Assembly: GCA_004352715.1 (NCBI GenBank) | Contig: SCFE01000100.1 | Location: forward strand, 706,558 to 770,557 | Source of the DNA: Hofstenia miamia | Taxonomy: Eukaryota > Xenacoelomorpha > Acoela | Direction: 5' to 3' | Length of the DNA: 64,000 nt | Part shown: positions 21,654-33,960 of the stretch, in pieces | Position numbering within the stretch: position 1 is the stretch's first letter | Layout of the letters: each line of letters begins with the position of its first letter | Made by a program: the position numbers and the translations under genes | Notes under the pieces: generated by a model | The model's database searches: none | What the model was told of the DNA's origin: nothing | The model's input: only the letters and a program-made list of their open reading frames with translations

Positions 21654-22680
21654 TGAGGGGTGTCCAATAAGTAATGAAACTTTATTGTAAAAAAGAAGAT
21701 GTGGTACATACAAATCAAACGCATTGTCCTTCAGTATACTCTCTATTGAGTGCGATACACTTTTGTAAACGCTCCTCCCATTTCTGGAAACATGCCACGA
21801 ACCATTGTTTACCATTGGCTTTCAGCTTCTAATTGAAAGCTCTGGCCAAATTTTGTACACAGTGGTAAGTGATACCTGTTATTGATTCCTTGAGCCGTCG
21901 AAATACCCAGAAGTCGAGAGGAGCAATGTCGGGAGAATATGGAGCATGAAGAGAAAGCAGAATTTCATGTTCATCCAAAATATCGTGAACAGAACTTTCT
22001 GTGTGACTTGATTCGTTGTCATGATGGAGAATAGTTCGTCGCCGATGACGGTTCACTTCAATGCCATTCCGCAGAGGATGAAGAACGTGCTGTCGATAAT
22101 GGCTTGCATTGATATGAGCACTCTCAGGTAGAACATCCACAAGGTCTAGATCCGCTTTGCTTATGAATACTGTAATCATTCGCTTCTTGGATTTGAAAAA
22201 TTGACGAGCAATTTCAGGACGTTCATCGTCATCACCCAGCAACACAATGTTTTTGTTTTATGTTTTCATTTGATGGAACATAAACCAGCTTTCATCTCCA
22301 GTCACCTACAAGTAATTTCGAGGATGATCATGCATGACGCGAAGGATTTCATTTGATATATCAATATGTTTTTGCTTTTCCTCTTGACTCAGGATGTGAG
22401 GACACAGCGTTTTCATTTTTATTTGAAAAGTGATGATTTCATGCACTGAAGACTTTGGAATCCCAGTAATTTGTTCTATATTTCGCACAGTTAATTTACC
22501 CGAGTAACATTCTCATCAACAGATGTCATTCGTGGTCTGCCTAAACTTTCACGATCAGTGCATTCAGAACGAGCACCAATTTGGAAATTGCGACACCACC
22601 TGGTGACTGACATATGAAGGGCAGACAGTATCATCACAAATTGTCGCAAGTTGCTCATGGATAGATTTGGGAAATTAGAA
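21654..22680 (-). mobile_element. Decayed mariner with D,D34D transposase
   Basis: The low-coordinate end begins TGAGGGGTGTCCAATAAG directly after a TA. The other terminus is not clear. On the minus strand the transposase runs in pieces: a Cys-rich N-terminal part with stops near 22500-22660, VRNIEQITGIPKSSVHEI (helix-turn-helix, about 22490), VTGDESWFMFHQM (first catalytic Asp), a stop, then 21829-22245 with HHDNESSHT and HAPYSPDIAPLDFWVF. Exactly 34 residues separate the second and third catalytic aspartates, the mariner spacing. Stops and frame changes make it inactive, although all three catalytic aspartates remain. It is a different subfamily from the 9.3 kb copy. Confidence 0.85.
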
Positions 22681-23086
22681 ACAATAATAACAATAATTTA
22701 AAATATCAACTGAGTACTGTTTAGATGGTTGTGTAGCCTAGCGGAAATGAATAAAATAAATAATTACGAGACAGATAGAACAGCTACTGCGCATAGTTCA
22801 TTGCTATTACGCAATCTAATCTGCCACACACTACATCTATATTTCCACTCGAGTTTCCTGATGGAACATTTTAATAAACAAGTAAACAGATTACATAAAT
22901 TAAACCCATGGATATCCGAGAAAATATTGTATAATTGTAGACCATATTCTTGGTTTTTCAAAAAATTGTTACCATAACTATATAATTCAGAGCTAACTTA
23001 AATAAAAAATGATGTAGTGCATAAAAACTTGATCAATAGCAAAGCGCATCTAAGACCATTTTGAATTTATATTTATTAGTAGTAAT
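22681..23086. other. Gene-free stretch
   Basis: Overlapping short frames on both strands (22729-22977 and 22764-22961) have no recognisable content. Confidence 0.35.
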
Positions 23087-24624
23087 TATTCATATACTAC
23101 AATGTACAAAAAAGTACATTTCGCAGTTCAAAATCAGTCATCAACAACAACAACAAATTGAATTACGATATTTTGAATAGATGTAGACAAAGGTGATGCT
23201 TCCAACATGTATCTATGTTTTTCAGAAACTACACTATTAATCTAGTCACCGGATAATTTATAGTACAATTTTACCGAACCCATGAGTCAGACCTTCAGGC
23301 AAGCTATAGTTGCAACTCTGAAAGAGTCGTTTAAGTATACATCTCCTCATCTATAAAAATATGTTAGGAAAATAATTACAGTTCGCATTCTGTTGAACAT
23401 TATGCTAACAAACTATTTTCACTTCCTGCAAACTATTAGCATCAGAGTTGTGTAGGTTCTATTAGAAATCCTGTCATTTTAGGTCAGTGGTTTGATCTAA
23501 ATATAATGGGTTGAGTCGAGCGGGGTCATATATGTTAAAATTGTGATTGGGATAGGTTTGTTCAGAATGTTGACAGCCTTATATAAGTGAGGCATTTTGC
23601 AATTTTTTGACATGCCTAATAGGCATGCCTATAATTCATATCAATATAGTAAAAAATTCTTTTACAGGAGGTGGGGGTACCCTTTGCATTTTCGCAATCG
23701 GTTTTGTTATAAGTATTTACAATAGTTCTTAGATAATACAAATGTACAGAAACTAAATATCAATAAATCATAGATGATATTTAATTGCATGGAATAGCCA
23801 AATTAGACAAATAACTAAGATTTTCTGAATTTTTACGTCAAATCCCACGTACGATAATGACATTAATATNTATTCATATACTACAATGTACAAAAAAGTA
23901 CATTTCGCAGTTCAAAATCAGTCATCAACAACAACAACAAATTGAATTACGATATTTTGAATAGATGTAGACAAAGGTGATGCTTCCAACATGTATCTAT
24001 GTTTTTCAGAAACTACACTATTAATCTAGTCACCGGATAATTTATAGTACAATTTTACCGAACACATGAGTCAGACCTTCAGGCAAGCTATAGTTGCAAC
24101 TCTGAAAGAGTCGTTTAAGTATACATCTCCTCATCTATAAAATATGTTCAGGAAATACTTACAGTTCGCATTCTGTTGAACATTATGCTAACAAACTATT
24201 TTCACTTCCTGCAAACTATTAGCATCAGAGTTGTGTAGGTTCTATTAGAAATCCTGTCATTTTAGGTCAGTGGTTTGATCTAAATATAATGGGTTGAGTC
24301 GAGCGGGGTCATATATGTTAAAATTGTGATTGGGATAGGTTTGTTCAGAATGTTGACAGCCTTATATAAGTGAGGCATTTTGCAATTTTTTGACATGCCT
24401 AATAGGCATGCCTATAATTCAGATCAAGATAGTACCCTTTGCATTTTCGCAATCGGTTTTGTTCTAAGTATTTACAATAGTTCTTAGATAATACAAATGT
24501 ACAGAAACTAAATATCAATAAATCATAGATGATATTTAATTGCATGGAATAGCCAAATTAGACAAATAACTAAGATTTTCTGAATTTTTACGTCAAATCC
24601 CACGTACGATAATGACATTAATAT
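23087..24624. repeat. Duplicated block around a single n
   Basis: Bases 23087-23869 recur as 23871-24624, separated only by one n at 23870. The copies differ by scattered substitutions and by a roughly 30-bp segment (AAAAAATTCTTTTACAGG and the following bases, near 23648-23678) missing from the second copy between short GTA matches. This is best explained as two haplotypes or contig ends placed side by side. No coding content was recognised. Confidence 0.8.
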
Positions 24625-26333
24625 TAATATAATAAGTATTAAAAGATGCATAAATAAATCTGTAAATATCCTATTGATGAAATAGATAAATTATCGTGAT
24701 GGTAAATACTCTGTTTTGTTTTTTTATTAATTCAGCATAAATGTGAAAGTTCCCAAAACCAGATAAAAGAATTTTATTTTTTTATGAGTTCCCAAGTTGG
24801 TGTTCTTGTTATTACATGCGCTCAATTTGGTTAAGCTTAACCTTCGCAAACATTGCTAGAATTTCATTTAATATATTCTAGTACAACAGAGATGACTTAA
24901 CGAATTCAATTTATAATTCCATAATTTTTCTATGTGTGACGTAGTTTTTACTTTGTTCATTATATTGAACTTAGAGCAATAAGGAATTTTCATCATTATA
25001 ATACACAGGCCCAATAAATGCAATGGATTCAAAAAAACTGTGTTCAAAAGAAAAGTATCTTCAATGTGACATTCATATTTTTGTATGGTCGAATATTCTA
25101 AAAGTCCCTAGACAATGCTTCCCACCATAGTCGTAATTTGACTGATATTTTCCAACCTTACTCAACTCGAACTCGGAAAACCTAAACTCCAACTCGAACC
25201 CGTCTTGTTGAAATATTTTCAAAGAATGTATAACACAATTTTTGGGTGAAAATAATTCAGTTGCATTAGAAACAATTAGAAGGCCTTGTGTAAAAGTAAA
25301 AGATTTAAACTGCATTTACATAAATAATTGTAAAAATAAGTGACGGCTGTGTTCGTCGGTCACTTATAATCAGTTCGCATGAATAAAAGTTCGCAATTGT
25401 TATATTAGACCGATAAAATGGAATATGCAATAGTCATAGTCGTGTTGGCTATAGCCGCCCATGGGTCAGGAAACAACCACTCGCGGCTTCAGAATCACGG
25501 ATCACAGCCCAAAAATACTAGTCACGGCTTTTTTTGAAAGACTAATAATATCGTTTACCGGTATGCGAGGTACAATTACAATAATTAAGCTCAAATTGCT
25601 TAAAATTGCTTCACAAGCACATTCCTTTAATGATTATTAAGAGTACATGTATCTAATACTAGCTGCGACATTAGTTTGATAGCTAAAAACTGGCCACATG
25701 GCATGCTGCGGCTACATTAAATGTCCCAGCAACAGAACGTTAATCGCAAACTTTGATAGCACAGAGAATCTTGTGATATTAATTTCATTGAAATTCATTG
25801 ATTTTTGATATGTTATTTTAAATAAAAATAGTTTAATTTGTAATAATATTGTTATTATTGTCATACTTAAACAAAAGCAGTATTTGCATGCACATGACTT
25901 TCATTTATATAATTTGAATGCTTAAATATTTAGAAAAAATAAATATTCTCAGATCTATTTCAACCCGATTGAACTGCAAAAAACCAAACCAATAGCCAAT
26001 CAATTTTACAACTATGCTCCACTTCATATAAGCAGACATCTTTAAGAGGGAAGTGAATTTTTTAACAATACTTCGATAATGAGATTGTCAGTTGAAATCA
26101 CATTATTTTTTCCGTTTTGAAATTAATTTCACTTAAACTTCAACAAGTTTGTTCAACATAATAAAAAATATTGCGTTACTGACGTAAGTGGTTTTTGCAA
26201 TATTTGCAAAAATTTAATGAGCTATATACTTGACATTGCGTTTTTTTTCAAATACAAGGACTTTGGTGCGACTTAATTTTACTGCGATGTAAGTAGGTGA
26301 CTGAACAATATTTTGGAAATGAAACAGAAGCAT
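24625..26333. other. Gene-free stretch
   Basis: AT-rich. Several GTCACGGCT-like motifs lie at 25340-25530 and may be worn DNA-transposon ends, but no pair of ends can be defined. Confidence 0.35.
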
Positions 26334-26469
26334 AAATTATCACAGAAGAATTATCCAACTTCTTGTTAATCCTAACCTCTTATCCTATTAACATTATTTC
26401 CACTAATGTTAGGTCACGGTTGATTTGTCACGCGTGATCTGTCACAATTTCGTAAAATCGCGTGTCTAA
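26334..26469. repeat. Dispersed repeat family B, copy 1
   Basis: Nearly the same as 43841-43986. Shared runs include AGAAGAATTATCCAACTTCT, TAACATTATTTCCACTAATG, and a common end at AAAATCGCGTGTCTAA. Neither copy has a lasting frame. The repeat class is unknown. Confidence 0.7.
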
Positions 26470-28407
26470 ATACCTAGGGATTCTTTCGAGGAGTTTGTGT
26501 CACAGTTTTCTAGGTTTTTTCTGTTGCGAACTATAAGGAATTACTAATTTTATATTACTTATTTGTGTAAATATGCTGTTTTTCAGATGTTTTCAACTTC
26601 TTACTCATTACTTTACAGAAACATGCAATATTGAAATCGCTTTATTTTAAAATAGCATAAAAATGGTCAGGTTTACATTTTTCCCAATATTTGTATATAT
26701 TGTATATTGTGTCTAAATTTAGAAAATAAAAAACCACCCCACTCATCTCTCATCTGACACTCCCTAACTATTTTTTGAATGGCACAAAAACTTTGAGAAT
26801 GCAAATTTTTATTATATTCTAGGTCTAAAATCAATTTTTTTCAAAGAATGAATTATAAATAGCATAATAGGAAATTAATGAAAAGCTAATCTTGATTTAC
26901 AAAAATATTTAATTTGATTATTGGGCGATATGAAAACGGTGATATAGTTTTAGTTTTATATATTTCTGTTAATTTGATGCACCCAAATGTTAGGGCTTCT
27001 TTATCCTTTACCTTAAATAGGGCTCTCGTCTTATACGACTCTTTCTTAAAGCTATCTGTATCAGGTCGGCCAAGAGTGGCCACTCTTCTCTAACATGATC
27101 TTCTGCTTACTTTTAACTTTTATTAGGATAGGGTATTATAGCAGTAGGAGTTAGTTATTTTTGTAGCACTGATAAATCCATGCCTCAACTCGAAACCTTC
27201 AATAGATAGATTAGTAGGATTGCTCGCTGATTTCATACCGATGTCACATTATGTCAAAAGATTCTGTTTAAAACATCTAAATTTTCGTGGCCTTAGAATA
27301 TAATCAGAGAAATCCCAGAACCATTCGCTTAGCGTCACATGAACACTAACAAATCATATAAATATTTACACGTTATAAAATGATGCAAGAAAAGACATTA
27401 GAATCAAGCATATGGAAGACATCATCCAGTTGATCTTTAGTTTTCAGATTCGAACATGGGTCTACCTTTAGCTTCTCATAATACAAAGTTTGAACATTAT
27501 AATTTAAAATGCATAAAATTACTAAAAAAAACTTTATTTTGATAATTAATTTAATTAGCAATGTTACAAAAATTTAGACTTTAACCAATTAAAAAATTGA
27601 CACAAGTCCAAGTTAGTGTCAAGTTCTGAAAATTTAGGCAAAGCGAGTCTTAAACTGTAAATTCAGAATTAGTAGCCAATTACTCAGCAAATAAAAGAAA
27701 GAACTAGACAACATTGGCTCAAATTGCTCATCACCAACATCAGAAATATACTTTCCCAACGAAATTAATTGCAGCAAAGCCATATCTATGGCTATGAATT
27801 CATTAAAGTAGCATTTAAAATGGTATTTGTTAATTCATACACGTTTTCAAAAAGTGTCTAGATAGAATTCATATATGATTGTTTTAAAAATAACAAAAAA
27901 GTAGTGTGAACATTAAAGCATTATCCATTTTGAAAATATATTGTACTGAAATAAAAAATAAAAATATAAAATGTATTGATATTCATTTAGTACTAAAAAA
28001 TTTAATCATTAGAATACTATTAAGAAAATTTATTAAAAAAGCAACAAAACACATGTTATAAAGAAAAAACATTCGATTCAACAAAAAAACTCTTTTTAAA
28101 AATAAGTATTAATTCTATCAATATTAAATAATTAAAAATTGCAACCATGAAAAATATAAAATTCACTTTAAGAATGGTTGTATTAAACTTAAATAATTAT
28201 TAGAAAATAGTGAAGAAAAATACAATATTGACTTAAGTTCTTCTGAGAACTATTCCCAAGCTGTTATCAACATCAGCGATACATCTTCCCAAAAACATTA
28301 TAATAAATACTTGGAAAAAGCAATGAATTCATTGAAAGTAGCGCTAAAATGTTATTTGATAATTCACATAAAAACAAAAATTCTCAAAAGTATAAGCAAG
28401 GATAATA
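26470..28407. other. Gene-free stretch
   Basis: AT-rich. The 26886-27083 minus-strand frame has no recognisable domain. Nothing else can be supported. Confidence 0.4.
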
Positions 28408-28409
28408 TA

Positions 28410-28829
28410 CAGGGTGGCCCATAAGTTTGTATACAGTTAATACAAACATTTAAATAACAAGAAATAGTGAATTAAACACAGCATAAACAACAAAAAACAC
28501 CGATGGACTACTTTCTATGGGGTGTTGTCAAAGATGATGTCCATGGCAGAAAGCCTACATCTGTTCCGGAAATGAAACAATACATAACTGATTCATTCAA
28601 TCGTATCACGGAAAACAAAGAGCTGTGTTCCAAGGTATGTCGTGGTGTTGAACATCGTCTTGAAAAATGCGTTACCAATGAAGGAAAGCAATTTAAACAT
28701 TTGTCTTAATCTTTGAATACATACTGTTTGTTTTTTATGTTTTTTTTGTTGTTTATGCTGTGTTTAATTCACTATTTCTTGTTATTTAAATGTTTGTATT
28801 AACTGTATACAAACTTATGGGCCACCCTG
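28410..28829 (+). mobile_element. mariner MITE family, copy 2 (420 bp, best preserved)
   Basis: It runs from CAGGGTGGCCCATAAG to its complement ending CCACCCTG, with TA on both sides (28408-28409, 28830-28831). The inverted repeats match for about 90 bp. The unique centre keeps a continuous 68-codon frame, described separately. Compared with copy 1, the one-base deletion in the frame is absent, so this copy is closer to the parent. Confidence 0.92.
28503..28709 (+). CDS. Transposase C-terminal tail retained inside the MITE
   Basis: 68 codons beginning MDYFLWGVVKDDVHGRKP, followed by a helical stretch and ending EKCVTNEGKQFKHLS. It matches the end of mariner/Tc1 transposases just after the third catalytic residue. 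The DNA-binding domains and catalytic triad are missing, so it cannot catalyse transposition. It is the relic of the autonomous parent left by an internal deletion. Whether it is ever translated is unknown; the frame opens at an ATG formed at the Asp-Tyr-Phe-Leu-Trp motif. Confidence 0.7.
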   Translation: MDYFLWGVVKDDVHGRKPTSVPEMKQYITDSFNRITENKELCSKVCRGVEHRLEKCVTNEGKQFKHLS

Positions 28830-28831
28830 TA

Positions 28832-29074
28832 TATCCCGCTAAATGTTAAAAACCTCATCATGGCCGTTTCCAAACATAAATCTTCGAAATTTTGAAGGGT
28901 ACTGTCTTTTTAATTTACTTACCCATGGTAAATATATTTAAGTTCGAGTGAATACTGCCGTAGAAATGGCCAAAAAAAGTTTTTGGAAAAAGTGCAATTT
29001 CCTCTAAATGCCTTAGAAATTTGGGACCGTTTTCCCCCAAATTTAAAGTTTTTGCATTTTCCATAGCAAAAAGC

Positions 29075-29081
<7 letters not shown>
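28832..29081. mobile_element. Small TA-flanked inverted-repeat element beside the MITE
   Basis: TATCCCGCT at the left is mirrored by AGCGGGATA at the right, about 250 bp apart, with TA outside each end. The left TA is the same one that borders MITE copy 2. There are no open frames. It is a probable MITE of a second TA-targeting family, though the repeats are only about nine bases. Confidence 0.45.

Positions 29082-29105
<24 letters not shown>
29079..29105. repeat. (TA)n microsatellite
   Basis: TA tract adjoining the small inverted-repeat element. Confidence 0.85.
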
Positions 29106-29642
29106 TGCAGTTCGTGGGCTAATATTATTTAGCGTTTTTGTTATGACTAGTGCGAACAAAACCCAAAATTGAAATAAATGTCAAGTTTTTCTAAATATTT
29201 AGAAAGTTAATTGTTTTGCTGCATATGCATGCACATCTTAAAAATTTCCCAAAATTTGAAATTAGGTAAAAAAAGATTTGAAATTCTTTGTGGTCAAATT
29301 TTTTGGAAGAGACAATTTATGAATGATTTTCATAAAAAGATATTAAAACCATATAATTCAAAAACTTAACATTTTTCAATTGCAAAGTTTAATAACATAA
29401 ACATCAAATAATGAACACATAAGTACAAATGGGTTTCAAAAAAAGCGCATGTTAAAACCAATGTCAAGAAGCTTTGTTTTCTACAAGAATATATGAGGCA
29501 ACTTCCAATTCATCAGTTAATTCCACAATGACAACATTAAAACGATCTTAAACTTGATTTAAAATCACAGCATCTTCAGGCTAGAAATGAATGTGATTGG
29601 CAATCATTTACTTCAATAACTACCGACACATGCAACTCCTTT
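29106..29642. other. Gene-free stretch
   Basis: AT-rich. The part nearest 29642 may be the worn 3' end of the DNL zinc-ribbon relic; no readable protein. Confidence 0.35.
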
Positions 29643-29840
29643 TTAGCCAAATATGTCTTCTATACTTCTTTTCTCATCAGAAAACCACTGAATGTTATCT
29701 GCGATCAAATGTCGATTAGCGCAACCTGAACAAGTTGCAATGACAACACCTTCGACATAAACCTGTCTAGAAATTACAACAAAGTAAAGATTTCGTCCAT
29801 GCGTTCTTGTTTATCTAAAGTCCCTAGTACACAAGCGGCA
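29643..29840 (-). pseudogene. DNL-type zinc-ribbon (mitochondrial Hsp70 escort protein) relic
   Basis: One minus-strand frame contains CRLC (29829-29840), then after an in-frame stop and a segment longer than usual ISRQVYVEGVVIATCSGC, then NRHLIADNIQWFSD and EKRSIEDIFG before a stop at 29643-29645. This is the signature of the zf-DNL family (DNLZ/Hep1/Zim17): two CxxC pairs that bind zinc and the invariant HLIADNxxWF. These proteins keep mitochondrial Hsp70 soluble. The match is clear, but the stop between the CxxC pairs, the added residues and the early end argue for a pseudogene. No introns or splice sites are evident, so a processed copy is possible. Confidence 0.72.
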
Positions 29841-30698
29841 TTATGTTGAATAATCATCGATGTTATTCATTGATACAGAAATTCTTTTGCTCGTTTATCG
29901 CCAGATTTGATGAAATTTATGAGTTTTGCATTAAATTTAACCAAAAGTGTATGTAGGAGGAAGCCTCTACCTATAAGCGTTGACTCTCATTTTAATTTCG
30001 TTTATAGCTTATAAAAATATAAATTCTTGGTTACAAAAACATGAGAAAATATCATTGCACAATTTTTAACTATTAAAATAGAAATAAGTTGGAGCAAGCA
30101 TTTAATTTCTATATGTTAATATTTTGCCAATGTTTATAAAAATGACATTACTAAGGATGTCATTGTTGAGAGATCAAGAATTGCTATCCTATCCGTGAGA
30201 CAATAATGCAAGTTACTGATCGCCACAAATTACTATGAAATGAATTGGGATTGTAAAATGCTTTGACTCTGAATAAACCTTAACTTTGGATGCTTCGCCG
30301 AATATTGAAAACTATATATTAATGAATAATCAGTTTATTAAATCTTACAGAATACGGATTGCTGAAAATAGCAAGTGCTTTCCTGCTTCAATGAAAGGGT
30401 TCTTTTCAATGCTAAAAAGCATGCTTAAGACAATGTGCATGCCTCAAGGGCGCCGCGAGAAACTTCTTAAAAGAGGGGCAACAAATTTTTTTGAATGTGT
30501 GAGGTGTGATATTTTAGTGAGGATGGGATACGGATAGTGAATTTAATATTTCGGATAATTTGTCTGCCGGATAATATATTGTTCAATTATTACTAAAGAA
30601 CAACCTCATTCAAATACGCCGGAAGCAACTCAACATTGAGGGGCAAACCTTCCTAAGCTTAAATGTCAATATATTTTTAAATTTTTGAAATTTAGACA
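29841..30698. other. Mostly gene-free; coding-like patch at the left edge
   Basis: On the minus strand near 29790-29930 a second frame reads KLINFIKSGDKRAKEFLYQ and then, after a stop, NAACVLGTLDKQERMDEIF. It looks protein-like but I cannot identify it. The plus-strand frame at 30286-30537 has no recognisable domain. Confidence 0.3.
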
Positions 30699-30706
30699 AG
30701 CTAGGT

Positions 30707-31950
30707 CAGAGCTGCAACCGCGCCTGGTTTTTGAAGGCACGGTGGATTTTAAGAACGGCATGGTTTTTCAAAAATATTAGGTACGGCACGGTTTTTCTAG
30801 TAACAAATCATACGAATACTAGTGTAATAGTTGTATTTTTGTTTGAAAAATTTATCGTAAATGTTGGAAAAAACATCTTTTAGCCCAGATTCCTAAAATA
30901 CAAGCATGCATTCCGATTTTAAATAAACATATTATGATCTGGTTCCATTAATGTAATGTGCTTCACAAATAAACACCAAAATATTTATATTTACTAGAAT
31001 TAAACAATGAAAACTAGCAACTTTATTTTTTAAGAAAGTTTTGATATAAGGTTTACTTATTCTAATTAAATTTACCCATGTTAACTATTGCGTGAATAAC
31101 TGGAAACGCCAAATTCACAAGAACTTTGTAAGAACTATACGCACTTAAAAAGACTTAACAGCAGTATTTTAAGCAGCGTTAATGATTAGCAAAGCAATTT
31201 CTTTAAACATCGTAAAATAGAAACTAATTTGAATTTTATTACGAAAATGTTTAAAATTTAATAGTAATATAGCATTTAATTAATAGAACAATAAAATTTT
31301 TACAATCATATGTCATATAAGTTTCTAAACACACAATCGTAAAACATTGCGTTATTAACTTAGAACGCACGTCTGTAAAGCACATTTAAAGAAATTAACA
31401 GCTTGCAAAGGCTTTAGATGCCTTTTAATGCGAAATGTACTTCTAAAGTAACTAACATACTGATTTACATGTATATGGGTATGCTATTCTAACAGTATGG
31501 ACATTTAAATAAAAGGAACTAATACATTTGAAAACCCTTACTGCATAGAAAAATAATTAATTAGAACATAAACTATAAACTTAGAGACATTAAATTACGC
31601 GTATTAAACTATTCGTTTGTACTAAATATGCGTCACGACAGTTTGACAAAAATCGCAAAGCATATATATAATATTTAATACATCTGTAAGCAATGTTTTA
31701 AAATTCTGCAAAAATCAAGCAGCAATTATATGAAATAAGGAAAATACGGATATTGTTGCAGTCTAAAAATTCCGCAATGTAATTTCTATGCAAATCTATT
31801 TCTAAGAATCATTTGTATTATTAAACATGAACTAACATTTAATATATTGTGAACAGAAAATTGTACAAAGAATAATTGAGATTCAGACGCTTACATATTC
31901 CATAGATTTGGGTCACGGCACAGCTAAGACATGGCACGGTTGCAGCTCTG
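30707..31950. mobile_element. hAT-like non-autonomous element, 1244 bp
   Basis: The ends CAGAGCTGCAACCG and CGGTTGCAGCTCTG are perfect complements. Flanks AGCTAGGT and AGCTAAAT fit a worn 8-bp target duplication. Subterminal copies of GGCACGGT-type motifs occur near both ends, as is common in hAT elements. The interior has no long frame. The right half recurs in inverted orientation at 54817-55180, confirming a dispersed family. Confidence 0.8.
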
Positions 31951-31958
31951 AGCTAAAT

Positions 31959-33960
31959 TAAGGCTATCGCAACCTTTCAATTTTTACACTATTTACAAAA
32001 TACATACTATGATTATCTTTATCTTAATTGCATAAATATATTAATATTTAAATAAACTAAAATTTAATCTAACCATTTTTATAATCTAAGAAATGAAAGA
32101 GATTTTTCTGTCAGTTATCTCAAAAATCGAGAAAGAACTTGTGCTTTGAGAAATAATAATAGTAGACATAGACACTGCTTCCAACTTTCTACTTAAACCC
32201 TTAAAATCTTAGAAGAATCTAGTAATTAAGAAGATGAAGTTCTTCACTAAGTGGATTCGCTATAATTATATTTCAACTGTAAGAAACGGGAGAACATTTT
32301 GGATGATATATTAAATAGGCCGCCTATACTCTGCGCCAGAGATGGCTAACAATTAATAGATTGAAAATTATTTTAAATTAATTGATTTCAATTTCAAAAT
32401 TAAAATTAATTGATTTTGGATATTCAAAATTAAATTGTTGTTTTAGAAATCTATGATATTAATTGAATGCATATGAAACAAAAGTTAACCAACTGTTTTT
32501 GGCTGCCAGCGCATTCATTGTTTTCATAAAGTTATAATTTTGTAGGGAAACACTTCATTGATTGTGTGCAGCAGTGTAACAGCCAATCAACGTTTTCGCA
32601 GTGTTACTATTTCCAGAATCTCTGCATCTTTTTAATTCACTAAAGGCATATACACAATATGTTTCGAAAATTAATTATATTACAGGTTTGAGAAATTGCT
32701 ACTACTATGCAACCGATTTGCTCAAAAAAGAGAACTTGAAAGAATTGCAGATTTATTCAAATAACATCAATCGTGTTGGAACTTTTTTTCAGCATAGAAA
32801 TTTATCATGGTGCATGCTTCCATCAGCCTACAAATGCAAAAGTTTTTAAAGGTTAACAATCGTCTTAGGGATGAAAAACTTCTGAGTGTATTGAGAATTT
32901 GCCAAAGTATCAATTAATTTAAATTAATTGCAATTAGTTCATTTTACCTGGTATCAATTAAAATTAATTGATTTTTACGATTCGAAATTTGAAAATTAAT
33001 TTAAATTAATTTTTAGGCATCTCTGCTTTACATTCACGAATGTGTGTTGATAGTTAATTGATCACTCAAACAAGCGTATATGTAAAGAATTATGTAAACA
33101 TTTAACCCAATGGCATGTTGCGATCTTTATAGAAAATTCAAAATAACTACGCAATCAACTCTACCCTTTGAAACTGCTCTCTCTCCAATGGAATTGGGTT
33201 TAAAAACCCGCTAAAGCAATTTCAACAAGTTGTTTGGTTGCGCCTATCTTAATGGCCACGTTCTTAATTATAGTGTTTGTTAATGATATTGAAGATTAAA
33301 GCGCAAAGTTATTTAAAATCAAATCCGTTACATCTCTATATTTTTTAACCTGTTTTTGTTGAAAAAATATTGTGTTTCAAACCAATTTCTTTTTGAGGAA
33401 ATTTAATCATTTAATTGAAAGAGAACAATGTGATGAGATCTTATTTTTCAAGTATTTGATTACCGGAAGTAATGTGCTAGAATTGACTTTAATCTCCCAC
33501 ATGTGTAAAAATATAAGAGTATAGGTCTATTGTTTGTTCTTTTCTACCACTAAACTATTTTGAATATTTACCATATCAGTTATAGGAACACTTTGCCTAA
33601 TATAATGCATTTCCAATCGAAGTAAATTTCATAGTTATTTTCCAGATAGTAATCAAAGATTTAATCTGGTTTAGGTAATCCGTCCCTGACTTAGGTGAAT
33701 TTCAAGAATTTTCTTGAAGTAAAAATCTGAAATGTTGCTGTTTTTAACTCTAAACTAAAAATTACACCAAAAAGCTATTAAATTTTCTAAGTCAAATATA
33801 TATGAAATTCTAAGTTATAGTTCAATTCTCTGTGTTGGTGAGCCTAGGTACAAGTCTATTCCAGTATCAATCAACCAAAAAATAATGCATATATGTATTT
33901 AATTTCGTTCTTTTTAAAAAATTGGTGATTCTTTAATATTTTATTTTGTAATGATTTTGT
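31959..33960. other. Mostly gene-free; possible MITE at 32337-33025
   Basis: CAGAGATGGC at 32337 and GGCATCTCTG ending at 33025 are near-complements, and the region between is rich in AATTAATTGATTT repeats near both ends. The flanks (CTCTGCGC and CTTTACAT) do not match, so a hAT insertion is possible but not shown. The rest is AT-rich with no gene. Confidence 0.35.

Noticed and set aside
23087-24624. True tandem duplication or repeat array
   Set aside because: The copies are joined by a single n and look allelic, matching two other joins in the window.
25073-25315. 80-codon minus-strand frame with alternating Glu, Phe, Ser
   Set aside because: Arises from TTCGAGTT-type repeats; no domain or splice support.
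32601-32849. 82-codon plus-strand frame inside the possible MITE
   Set aside because: Considered as a hAT transposase piece, but no motif could be matched.
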